Positions 1 to 9,065 of a stretch of 64,000 bases of DNA are shown here, piece by piece. The stretch spans positions 1,364,001 through 1,428,000 of the forward strand of contig CM057141.1 of assembly GCA_029964075.1 (NCBI GenBank), given 5' to 3'. Each line of letters starts with the position of its first letter. Positions within the stretch are counted from its first letter, which is position 1. Origin of the DNA: Patiria pectinifera (Eukaryota; Echinodermata; Asteroidea; Valvatida; Asterinidae). The notes beneath the pieces are model-generated. The model did not search any database, had not been told where the DNA came from, and worked only from the letters and a program-made list of their open reading frames with translations. The position numbers were made by a program, and so were the translations under genes.

Positions 1-360
1 ATTTATGTCATATAGATTCGCAATGGTGCAATACCATAACGATAGCAGTTAAAAATCGCGCTACGGCTGCCATAACAATAGCCACTAGGCAGGTTATGAC
101 GTTCAATTCATTGGATGACGTCACTCAACCCTGATCATCATCATCTAGGGTAGTTCAAGTAACTAGGACTCTACGAATCGCCTTTTTTAACATTTGGACA
201 TGGTCTGGCGTCAGTAGAGTCCTACTCCTAGGATCATCCCCTTATCGCGTGTACCATTAATCAGTTACACTCATATCCCCAATCAAAATCTTCAGATTTC
301 ACCACAAAAAAAGTCCTGAAACTGTCTTATGTGCCCCCTGTAGGCTTTTGTGAGAATTTA

Positions 361-692
361 ATATTTTAACAGTGGTGGTTAGGTTCACTTACGTTTGGGA
401 AGAAAAGAGAAATTTTCCGTTCAATTCGGAAACCATTAGGCACTGTTAGGCATAGGTCATTTTTCAAACCCCAGCTTCGGCCTGTATCCAGGTCCAGCCC
501 CATTCCTAACCTGCATGAATGGACCAGAGACGGAGCTGAAGCTGGGGTTTGAAACGGCCAAGATGGCAGCCTCCTGCACGACGACTGCTAGTCTCAGTTA
601 CAGGCTAGACTAGGACTAGAACTTAGAAGGGTTCCGAACTGATGGAAAATGTCTCTTTTCTTCTTCCTTAAGTGAACCTAACCACCCGTTAG
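361..692. mobile_element. Foldback/MITE-like element with two nested inverted repeats
   Basis: Outer arms of about 60 bp pair (GTGGTTAGGTTCACTTA near 375 with its complement near 669-686), and an inner pair (CAAACCCCAGCTTC near 466 and GAAGCTGGGGTTTG near 538). No coding potential. Confidence 0.6.
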
Positions 693-698
693 AATTTT

Positions 699-922
699 GG
701 AAGAATGTTGCAACCTGACGCCACTTTTTTCTTCATATATTTCCTCAATGAAGGTCAGTCATTGCAAAAAATAAGACATGAATCTGGGACTGAGAAATTT
801 CCAATTTTGTTAGGGAAGTCTTCTTCATGCATGTCATGTTCTTGAGAAAATTTTCTTGACTCTCCATAGACTTTGTACACAACCGCTGAAGAAGTGGCGT
901 CAGGTTGTAACATTCTTTCCCC
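699..922. mobile_element. Foldback/MITE-like element
   Basis: Terminal arms AGAATGTTGCAACCTGACGC (left) and its near-complement GCGTCAGGTTGTAACATTCT (right) frame about 220 bp directly next to the previous element. Confidence 0.6.
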
Positions 923-2945
923 ATTAAATTCTAATTTTGAGGTTGACATACGTACAAATTAACCACTCTCCAGAAATTATGAATTCGTCATTTGGTTTAA
1001 AATAAAGACATTTTTATTGGCCAACCTACCTGATTATCGATCACCAGTCCACTCCCACCATTGATGTATGGTGGATACCCCGACGACCATATCGGTTTAG
1101 ACATAGTTTCAAACAACCAGTTAGAGGGACCTGCCTATCGAACGTGCGAGAATCCCCACACCGCATGGGGGCGCACTCGACACCGAAAAAAAACCGCCTG
1201 CAAGTTGTTTTCGAAAGATTACCAATTTTTAACTATTAAGCCACAAATGAGAAATTATCAGAACTGTACAAAACGAGTTATCAGAAGTGTTCCCCATCCT
1301 GAAAAAAGATGGTGCGAGTTTGGGTTTGTGATTTTTTTTAAAATAATAATGAAGCGACTGGTACCAGAGACCAACTTCGTAGTGTGACGTAACGCGCGCG
1401 CGCTTTCAGCTTGTTTACAAACATATTACTTGGTTGGCATGTCGCATTCGACGAAGGATCCAGAGCAGACGAAGACGACATTTCACGGCAAAAATCGAGC
1501 GAGTATTTCACATTCTTTCGCTGTGATTATTGATATTTGAATTGAATACAGGAAATATTAACAAAGTATGTGAGCGGGATTACCCTGGATGTTTTGCCGT
1601 TATAATGAGCGCAAGCTTACTTAGATTATGCTGCAAAAACAATGATTTTGAAGTTGAACACAAAACATAACATGCGCGCTTTAACGTTCCATCCTGCATG
1701 CTTGACCGATCGGAGTAGACTTCATCAGAATCAACCGTAGTAGACGGTAACAATTTCATTTAACTGCAAAGGCTAGAATTAAAAAAACTCATATGTATTT
1801 CAGCTCAGGCTTGCTTGCCCAGGCCCTATGTACCAATTTCCTGAGGAGAAATTGTTTTAATTAGATGGCTAGGCTTCTTTTCACGATCACTCTGTTATCA
1901 CTTCCTTTTTTATTTTTTTCACTATTTTTTTTTTTTGACGGTAGACAGAACCATGTAGAATAGTGTAGGCTTATCTCATTTTGAGATATATGCTTGTGAG
2001 AACCTTTGTTTTAATTATGAAAACCTTTCTTTTAATTAGGCCTATTTTATAACATTTACAAACAAATTGTAGGCCTATTTTTCTTTTTCTTACCCTCGAC
2101 GGTTTTCATAAGAAAACAAGTTGAGTCCGCCTTGACGACACACACGTGGTGACGTATGCTACACGTCATCTGTGAGAGCGCGATTTTTCGATGAGTCGAT
2201 TTTTCCCGACGACCATAGTGACGTCATAAAATGTCACTCATTGTAACCAAGGAACACGCGGTGCAAGCATTGTGTGTACAATTACAAAAGTTGTGAAGTT
2301 TTCCATAGAGTATTTTGTTTTTGTACGTATATAGGCTGGAGAATCAGATTAAGCTTTAAAAAGAAATTCCAAAGTGGGTATTTCGTCCAGTTCCTCACTT
2401 GCTTTTTGGGGGTAAGCTCTAAAACGATTTTGGATAGGCCTACGCCGTAAAAAAAATATGGAACCAAAAGCACTTTGAAGTGTTGGCAGAAATGAAATCA
2501 CTCGACTATGGTTAGATGATATTGTTGATATTTCTCTCTTTTTCTATCACGTAGGCCTATTCATAAATAGGGGCCAACTCAGTTAATTGTAAAATTATTT
2601 TAATTTGTAATTTTGAGTTAGGCCTAACATAACAAATGTATATTAAATGTATATTGTAAGGCCCATGCTTAGATCAAGCCCTGTAAATTCATAAAACCAT
2701 GGCTTAGTAAATAATGTTGTTAGCCTAGGCCTACACTATTTCGACAAATTCAACATAACTCTTTAGGCTCAGCCTGTACATTAAAAACAAGGAAGGAGAT
2801 GATGAAAAAAAAGAAAGAGCAAAAATGAAACAGAAATAGAAGAGATCGAATAAGAGAAAAAGAATCGAACATAAAAAGAAATAGGCCTAAAAGAAAACAG
2901 GAAAAAAGAAGAAAAAAAAAGAGGGGAAAAAAATTAAAAAACAGA
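923..2945. other. Non-coding stretch with no recognised gene
   Basis: No supported exon on either strand. It holds a GCGCGCGCGC run near 1392, full CRE-type sites (TGACGTCA at 2219-2226), several AGGCCTA words and, from about 2790, purine-rich sequence. The CG-richer part at 1380-1500 could be a promoter for a transcript running into the module array; this is only a suggestion. Confidence 0.4.
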
Positions 2946-3285
2946 GCAGGGTTCCCAGGAAGAGCAGTGTCCTGTGTTGATGCTGATGGGTCTACGCACT
3001 TAAGACGTGCCTATGCCCTGGCCGATAGAAAAGGGGAGAATATAAGAAAAAAGAGGAAAAAAGAAAAAGAAGCTAGAAAAAAAGAAGAAGAAAACGTGCA
3101 AGAATGAAAAGAAAACAGAACACATTGACAAAAAATAAGAAAAAAAAGAAAGAAGGAAAAATGAAAAGAAAAAAAAAATCCAAAGAAAAAAACAAGATGC
3201 TGAGAAAAGATGACAATGGCAAAGAAGAACAGAAAGATGAAGGAGGAAGGACAAAAGAAACAGCAACAGTCAGCATGTTCTTCAT
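2791..3285. repeat. Purine-rich low-complexity tract, interrupted by module 1 copy A
   Basis: Long runs of AAAGAAAG/AAGAGG type on the + strand. They produce spurious Lys/Arg-rich (+) and Phe/Ser-rich (-) reading frames and are not coding. Confidence 0.8.
2946..3021 (+). ncRNA. Structured repeat module 1, copy A
   Basis: First of nine copies. Predicted fold: P1 GCAGGGT/ACCCTGC (here closed with a G-U pair and one terminal mismatch), CCCA/TGGG, P2 CAGTGTC.../..GATGCTG and P3 GCAC/GTGC with a 7-nt loop. Flanked on both sides by purine-rich tracts. Family and function unknown; ncRNA is a working label. Confidence 0.45.
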
Positions 3286-3366
3286 TTCAGGTTTGTCTAC
3301 TTACATTCTGTTGTTTGATTGTCTGTGTATTGTTTGTTTGTCTTCAGATCTGTTTGTTTGTCGTCA

Positions 3367-3444
3367 GCAGGGTTCCCAGGAAGAGCAGTGTCATAATTGT
3401 TGATGCTGATGGGTCTACGCACTTAAGACGTGCCTATACCCTGC
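3367..3444 (+). ncRNA. Structured repeat module 1, copy B (reference copy)
   Basis: Best-preserved copy, with copy I. P1 is seven perfect pairs (GCAGGGT/ACCCTGC); CCCA pairs with TGGG; P2 is CAGTGTCA/TGATGCTG around a 7-nt loop; P3 is GCAC/GTGC around TTAAGAC. Preceded by a TTTGTTTG-rich pyrimidine tract and CAG, which looks like a 3' splice site. One frame reads VDADGSTHLRRAYTL, but other copies do not keep it. Confidence 0.5.
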
Positions 3445-3783
3445 AGTAGGGCCTAGATAGGTAGTTAAGACAATTTCTTGTTAAGTCATTTACAAGTTCA
3501 CTGTCTTAGTCCGGCCACAAGAAATATTAGGGGGTGACGAATGATAAACTAATTGATGCTTTTGTCTGAATTTACTTGGATAACTTGTTTCTTGAGACCG
3601 ATGACAAATGCAAGATGAGTTAAAACACACTTTAATGAGTCGAGGATTCAGGCAAATTAGTTTGGGGGGAATGGAGGAAAATATCAGAAAAACAGGAAGA
3701 ATTTAATGAGAATTACACAACATGTGCTGAGGTGGCAAATCTATGAATGTCTATCTGGTTTTTGCATTTTTTTTTTCAGTGTG

Positions 3784-3857
3784 GCAGGGTTTCAAGAAAG
3801 AGCAGTGTCATGGGAGGATGCTGATGGGTCTATGCACTCAAGACGTCCCTATACCCT
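3784..3857 (+). ncRNA. Structured repeat module 1, copy C (diverged)
   Basis: Starts GCAGGGTTTCAAGAAAG; the CCCA/TGGG helix is replaced by TTCA/TGGG, still pairable with G-U. P3 is damaged (GCAC/GTCC). Preceded by a T-run and CAG. Confidence 0.4.
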
Positions 3858-3910
3858 TTTGAAAAATGTAAAAACAGACATTAAATTTGTAATTTGATTG
3901 GATGCACGGG

Positions 3911-3950
3911 TTGGCGGAGGTCCTCAAAAGTAGATGGGAGGGTGGATCTT
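3911..3950 (+). repeat. Hairpin module 2, copy 1
   Basis: AGGTCC...GGATCT pairing around a G-rich loop (GATGGGAGGGT). The first pair is A-T where other copies have T-A or G-C. Confidence 0.4.
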
Positions 3951-4523
3951 AATTTAATGATGGTGTAATAAGGATATATTAATGAAGTATAAAACTGTGT
4001 ATTTAAATGCATTTATGTTGTGTCAGTCCAAAGCTTGTTTACTTAGTGTTCAAAAATTTAAATTTTAAGTCAGATTTCAAATAAAATATAGTTTGACCTT
4101 TGACAAAGGTCACTAGATAGCAAGTGTTCTTAAAATATCATACAATGTATATTATTTTATATAGAAAGGGTGTGTCTGAATTAATTAGCTATACCATCAG
4201 CAGAAACAGGTGTCTGTGTGAAGTAAACATGGTCCTTTCCACAGGCGCATGTTTGCTTCATGTTGGAGCCAAGTAATGGGGTGCAGCTTAATGTTACAGA
4301 AAGGGTTACTGCATCTACATCTTGAGTCATATGGGATTCTTAAACAGTACATGAATGTGCAGTTATCTATTTGGGCCTTAGGTAAGTATATAATCACTTT
4401 GTTTGTCTAAAAGTTTACTTGTTTGTGTCTACTTGCAGTTTGTACACATTCTGTTTTAAAGTGTTATAGGCCTATGTATTTGTTTGTCCGTATATTTGTC
4501 TGTTGTTTGTTTGTTAGTTGTAA

Positions 4524-4599
4524 GCAGGGTTCCCAGGAAGAGCAGTATCATATTTGTTGATGCTGATGGGTCTACGCACTAGAGGTGCCTATACCCTGC
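4524..4599 (+). ncRNA. Structured repeat module 1, copy D
   Basis: P2 reads CAGTATCA/TGATGCTG, converting a G-U pair to A-U; the P3 loop is shortened to TAGAG while GCAC/GTGC is kept. Same extended flank as copies B and I (GCAGTATAGGGCCTA). Confidence 0.45.
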
Positions 4600-4667
4600 A
4601 GTATAGGGCCTATGTAGGTAGTTGAACCATGAATATTTGTTATGCATTAATTTACATGTAATTGAGC

Positions 4668-4801
4668 AATCACAGGCAAATCACAAGTCAATCACAAGTC
4701 AATCACAAGTCAATCACAAGTCAATCATAAGTCAATCACAAGTCAATCACAAGTCAATCACCAGTCAATCACAAGTCAATCACAAGTCAATCACAAGTCA
4801 G
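4668..4801. repeat. 11-bp minisatellite (AATCACAAGTC)n
   Basis: About 12 near-perfect copies of AATCACAAGTC. The same unit recurs inverted in the dynein intron at 34659-35130. The 68-codon ORF across it is an artefact of the 33-bp coding period. Confidence 0.95.
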
Positions 4802-4953
4802 GTCATAAGAAATGGAAATGAACAATGACAAAAGAAGGGCTTTGTCAGAGTTCATTTGAGTTACTTGTTACATGACTTGAGACTGGATGACTAGTGATAT
4901 TCCTTGGATGACTTGACTACCTACAACTTATACGTTTACTCTGACCGGTAAAT

Positions 4954-4995
4954 GATGGATGGTCGGAGGTGGTAAGATTTAGGAGGGTGGACCAT
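4954..4995 (+). repeat. Hairpin module 2, copy 2 (5' arm broken)
   Basis: Shares GGATGGTCGGAGGTGGT and AGGAGGGTGGACCAT with the other copies, but the 5' arm has lost TCC. Confidence 0.35.
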
Positions 4996-5159
4996 CATAC
5001 ATTTGCATATTTAGTGCCTGAATATTATAAATGTAAATGTATGTTTATTTCCAATTATATTCAAGATGATGGAGATGAATTAGGACATTAGAGCAGATCT
5101 CGAGGTTCAATTGAGGTCACACCTATTCAAAAGCAATATGTCAGATTTGACTACAATCT

Positions 5160-5387
5160 CCCAGGTGAAAATTCCAGTTGGAAACCAATTCATCTGGTTT
5201 CAACTGGTTTCAACTGGTACCAGTTAAACTGGAAATTGGTGACTGGTTTTGATCTGGTAAAAACTGGTTTTGAACTGGTGGTTAACTGATTTTGAAGCAG
5301 TTAACCCAGTTCAAACCAGTTAAACCAGTTCTAAAAACCAGTTACCAAGTTCCAGTCAACTGGTTTCAACCGGAATGTTCACCTGGG
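5160..5387. mobile_element. Foldback element built of AACTGG/CCAGTT words
   Basis: Terminal inverted repeats CCCAGGTGAAAATTCCAGTT and (complement) CCCAGGTGAACATTCCGGTT. The interior has many CTGGTT words on the left and AACCAG words on the right, so the whole element can form one long imperfect hairpin. Confidence 0.65.
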
Positions 5388-5422
5388 CTGTCTGTTTTTG
5401 CAATGTTGTTCATTTTCCTTGA

Positions 5423-5496
5423 TAGGGTTCCCAGGAAGAGCAGTGTCATGTGTTGATGCTGATGGGTCTACGCACATCAGACGTGCCTATACCCTG
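5423..5496 (+). ncRNA. Structured repeat module 1, copy E
   Basis: P2 loop shortened by two bases relative to copy B with both arms intact, which breaks any shared reading frame. P3 loop is ATCAGAC. Followed by the module 2 copy at 5547. Confidence 0.45.
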
Positions 5497-5546
5497 TTGA
5501 AAATGACTGTAAAAGCAGACAGACATATTGTATTGTAATTTGATTG

Positions 5547-5593
5547 GTTGGATGGTCGGAGGCGGTCCTAAAAGTGGGTGGGAGGGTGGACCA
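5547..5593 (+). repeat. Hairpin module 2, copy 3
   Basis: GATGGTCGGAGGCGGTCC, loop with GTGGGTGGGAGGGT, then GGACCA. The loop has G-runs that could form a quadruplex. Confidence 0.4.
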
Positions 5594-5798
5594 TGTTATG
5601 CAATCTATAGATGTATTTGAAAGTAGGTTTACCACAGCGCACTTGTTGCACATATATGATGTTCTTGTATTTTATAATTGTGATTGACTTACTGTATATA
5701 GGCATTTCAGAAAATCATTAGTCCAGCAGTACTTATATTCCAAGGTTTGTTTGATCTGTTTACTGTTTATTGTCCATTTGTTTGTCTGTTTGTAGACA

Positions 5799-5873
5799 GC
5801 AGAATTCCCAGAGGGTGTAGTGCAATCAGTTGATGCTGATTGCCCTAACCACTTATAATATGCCTGTACCTGC
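5799..5873 (+). ncRNA. Structured repeat module 1, copy F (degenerate)
   Basis: Recognisable by TTGATGCTGATTG and GCCTGTACCTGC, but P3 and the CCCA/TGGG helix are lost. Followed by a 300-bp purine-rich tract. Confidence 0.35.
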
Positions 5874-6189
5874 TTGAAGTTTAAAAAAAGGAAAAGAAAA
5901 CAAGACAGAAAAGAAAACAAGAAAGGAAGGAAAGAAGAATAAAAAGAAGAGAAGAGAAAAGAGAAAAGAGTGAAAGAAGAAACGAAGAAAAAAAAGAAAA
6001 AAGAAGAGGGAAAAAAACATGAAGAGAAGATAATAAAAAGAAGAGAAAAAAAGGGGGGAAAAGAAGAAAAAAAGTAAGAAAAGATGTCAATGAAAAAGTT
6101 GCCAGAAGATAAAAAGAATATAAAAAAGAACGGCAACCAAGATCGAAGATGAAAGAAGAAGAAAAATAAAAAATAAAAAAGAAAATAAA
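5874..6189. repeat. Purine-rich low-complexity tract
   Basis: Almost pure A/G on the + strand for about 300 bp, between module 1 copies F and G. Opposite-strand Phe/Ser ORFs here are artefacts. Confidence 0.85.
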
Positions 6190-6266
6190 ACAGGGTTCCC
6201 AGGAAGAGCAGTGTCATATGTGTTGATGCTGATGGGTCTACGCACTTAAGACGTGCCTATACCCTG
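6190..6266 (+). ncRNA. Structured repeat module 1, copy G
   Basis: Near-consensus copy between two purine-rich tracts, the same arrangement as copy A. Loop of P2 is TATGTGT with arms intact. Confidence 0.45.
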
Positions 6267-6285
6267 GCTGGTTGAAAAAAAAGTT

Positions 6286-6291
<6 letters not shown>

Positions 6292-6326
<35 letters not shown>
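6292..6326. repeat. (GA)n microsatellite
   Basis: About 17 GA dinucleotides just after module 1 copy G. Confidence 0.95.
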
Positions 6327-6329
<3 letters not shown>

Positions 6330-6922
6330 AAGGGAAAAAAGGATAAAAAACCCCTGAAACCCAACAACAAGCAGAACAAGAAGATGAGGAAAAAAGAACT
6401 GGGATTCTTAAACAAAGTAGGCCTACATGTATTTTAATTTGGCTAGTGGGTCATCAATGGAAGATTATTGGTAAGTATCATTGCAACCATAAAACATTAC
6501 AAACCACATGTTTGTATGTGAAGACTCAAGATCCAGCGATCTGTAGCCAACATTTCCCTTCCAGGGCTGTATGCACTTTGATGTAGTTTGTTTGTCTGTG
6601 TATTGTTTGTCTGTCTGTGTGTTTGTAGTTACTAGATTTCCAGCGTGTCTTTACCCTGCATTTAGGCCTGGAAATGTTCATTCGTAAATTTTTATTTCAA
6701 TTTTCATTTCATACATAACAACAGTAATTGTTAGGTGCTAGGGGCCGTATTTTTTACCAGATTTGTCGTAACTTCTTTTCTTAGGTTTAGAAGTCAGGTA
6801 CGCAATCGCATTCCTTCAGTACTTTTTGAAATGTGTAGTTTTCTGTCTCTAAATTTTGTTTGCCCTTCTGTTTGTCCGTTTGTCTAACTATTTGTTTTTG
6901 TCCGTTTGTGCGTCTGTAGTCA

Positions 6923-6997
6923 GCATGGGTACCCAGGAAGAGCAGCATCATATGGATGCTGATGGGTCTACGCACTTAAGAGGTGCCTATACCCTGC
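6923..6997 (+). ncRNA. Structured repeat module 1, copy H
   Basis: Key copy: P2 has changed to CAGCATC/GATGCTG, fully Watson-Crick and with a much shorter loop, while P1 carries a single bulged T (GCATGGGT). This is compensatory change. Followed by module 2 at 7032. Confidence 0.5.
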
Positions 6998-7031
6998 AGT
7001 AGGGCCTAGGTGGCTGGCTTTCCTTCATGAA

Positions 7032-7084
7032 ATGGATGGATGGTTGGAGGTGGTCCTAAATAGTGGGTGGGAGGGCGGACCAGG
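7032..7084 (+). repeat. Hairpin module 2, copy 4
   Basis: TGGTCC/GGACCA pair exactly around TAAATAGTGGGTGGGAGGGC. Confidence 0.4.
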
Positions 7085-7474
7085 AATTTTCTTACAGGTT
7101 GTTAGGCTATGGTAAGTTTTTTAGTTATGTTACCTTGTTTGCTCGTTGATTGGTTGTATTTTTGTTCTTTGAGTTCTTAACACATAATTTCCCGGATTTT
7201 GGGGGGCACTAATGATTTGTTCGATATGGAATATTGAACATGTTTACTCTTCAGATTGAAAAACAGTGAAAGTATTTTGTACTTTGTTTTAAAATTTGTG
7301 AACTTTTCTAAATATGTCTTAATGTGTAGAATGCTAATGGTCTATATAATTTATGCCAGTGTGAATGGATGGTTCAAGTATATGAAGATATCTTTTGTCA
7401 AATTTGTACGTACGAGTGGTTCCTGTGCCATTGTTTATTTAAGTCACATCATATAAATAGGGTCTATTTATCCA

Positions 7475-7774
7475 ATGAATCGAGTTATCGAAGACATTTG
7501 TGCTGGTGATAGATGGGAAGAGACATTCAAACAAGATCCTAGCTTGAGAAAACTTGCTGAGACTCAAATACACAAGAGCAAATCAAGATTTAAAGGCAAG
7601 ATCAAGACAAGCTCGGACAAGGGCAGTAAGAAAGATGCAGAGTTGAAGACTTCAAAGGATCAAGTCAAGGAGTTCATCAAGAGTGGGAGATTGCAAGATC
7701 AAGAAAAATTATATAAGATCAAGACCATAGGGAAAGGCCTGGCAGAGACTTACTTTAAGAATTCTTTTTTTTAG
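7475..7774 (+). CDS. Hypothetical lysine-rich 99-aa ORF, possible terminal exon
   Basis: Translates to a charged, probably helical protein (KSKSRFKGKIKTSSDKGSKK in the middle; no signal peptide or membrane segment). I recognise no family. In favour: composition unlike the AT-rich surroundings, Lys/Asp/Glu-rich coding-like text, and AATAAA four bases after the stop, which would fit a last exon on the strand of the module array. Against: no paralog or partner exon is visible, and a 300-base ORF can be chance or a retroelement remnant. Confidence 0.35.
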   Translation: MNRVIEDICAGDRWEETFKQDPSLRKLAETQIHKSKSRFKGKIKTSSDKGSKKDAELKTSKDQVKEFIKSGRLQDQEKLYKIKTIGKGLAETYFKNSFF

Positions 7775-7996
7775 CAATAAATGTAATTTTTAGTTTTGAT
7801 CAACTTTGGTTGATTTTGCATATGTCTGATTGTGCATACATATCTGTCTGATTTTATGATTTTTTTTTTGTCTGCGTAATTTCATTTCAAAGTGTTTAAT
7901 CACACGATTGTCAAATAGTTGAGTGAAAACAATTTCAAAACATTAATCTGTGGATAAAAGTGCACATAAATTAGGTCGAGAATTTAAAAATAAAAC

Positions 7997-8049
7997 TGGA
8001 TGGATGGTTGGTTGGAGTGGTCCTTAAAAGGGGAGGGTGGGTGGACCAT
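7997..8049 (+). repeat. Hairpin module 2, copy 5
   Basis: TGGTCC/GGACCA around TTAAAAGGGGAGGGTGGGT; the order of G-runs differs from copies 3 and 4. No module 1 copy lies just upstream. Confidence 0.4.
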
Positions 8050-8339
8050 TGCTCTTTACGTTTTTATAATTTTAGTTGGTTGTCATTGTTTAGAAATCAA
8101 ATGAATGATTTTAATATGTGAAAACAATTCTTCAAAAATTCACAGAGTCAAGTGAAATAGAAAATTACACATATCTCTTTTCCTTCATTTCATTCAACAT
8201 GATTTTTCTTGACTCTTTTTAATAAGACAGGAATGTCAGGTAGGCAATTGCAGTCTGACAGTAGTGATTCCAAAATTTGTTTTCTTTGTTTTGTCCCTTT
8301 CTTTGTTTGTCTGTCCGTCTGTCTGTTTGTTAGTTGTAA

Positions 8340-8417
8340 GCAGGGTTCCCAGGAAGAGCAGTGTCATAATTGTTGATGCTGATGGGTCTACGCACTTAAG
8401 ACGTGCCTATACCCTGC
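8340..8417 (+). ncRNA. Structured repeat module 1, copy I
   Basis: Near-identical to copy B over the module and its flank (GCAGTAGGGCCTAGGTAG), though 5 kb away. Preceded by GTCTGTCTGTTTGTTAGTTG. Confidence 0.5.
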
Positions 8418-9012
8418 AGTAGGGCCTAGGTAGCTAGTTTAGACAATTTCATGTTTAATACCAAGTTGTACGTAAAATCAAATTGTAAGTCAAATTGCAA
8501 ATCATCAGGTCACAGGTAAAAGGATAAAATAAAGGTATTCTTTTGTCATTCTTCATTCCCCAATTCTTGTGATTCGGCTTATAATTTGACTTGTGACAGA
8601 CTGGACAGGGTTTGGCTCAAGTATGGGCGGGGCTGTTAGCTGACAACAGGTGTTAACAGGTGTCTGGTACTGTTTTTCATGTGTTTTCCCCCCATTTTTG
8701 GCGGCCCAAGAGGTTGGGTTTACATCCCCAAACCCTCTTCCTCGATCTGTCACTGCTTGATAAAAAAACAAATCCTGGCCATCTAATGCTGTGAAATTCT
8801 ATTGAGATTATATTGTATAAATAATGCAGAACAGCTTGGTAGCCAAAAAGGTGCATTGTGACAATTACATCATAAGTGTTAAAGTTAAACAAACGTGACA
8901 GTTTTGTTCTTGTAAGACTTTGCAAACACTTGTAGTGCTCTTCAAGAGTTTGTTAGAAAAACAAACTGACTAGTTTGATTGGGTAAGACTTGCATGGTGT
9001 TTGACATAAGGT

Positions 9013-9065
9013 GTGGTTGGATGGTTGGTGGGGGTCCTTCACAGAGGGAGGGTGGGTGGACCCAT
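9013..9065 (+). repeat. Hairpin module 2, copy 6
   Basis: GGGTCC/GGACCC: both partners of the closing pair changed relative to TGGTCC/GGACCA, a compensatory change. Loop holds AGGGAGGGTGGGT. Confidence 0.4.

Noticed and set aside
3367-3444. Module 1 as a hammerhead ribozyme because of its CTGATG
   Set aside because: The hammerhead core needs CUGANGA and a following GAAA; neither strand of the module has that combination.
3367-3444. Module 1 as a tRNA, from its length of ~76 nt and 7-bp closing stem
   Set aside because: The D-arm geometry, anticodon loop and TTC-type T-loop are missing, and the central helix is eight pairs with a variable loop.
3210-3449. Module 1 as a conserved coding exon (VDADGSTHLRRAYTL, ankyrin-like)
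   Set aside because: Copies A, D, E and H shift frame or stop while keeping the helices, so the peptide is not what is conserved.
4668-4801. Regular short repeats that could suggest a CRISPR array
   Set aside because: The 11-bp units are contiguous with no spacers, and the genome is eukaryotic; it is a minisatellite.
5672-6217. 181-codon minus-strand ORF rich in Phe/Ser/Leu, resembling a membrane protein
   Set aside because: It is the complement of an A/G low-complexity tract; no motif, and composition alone explains the openness.
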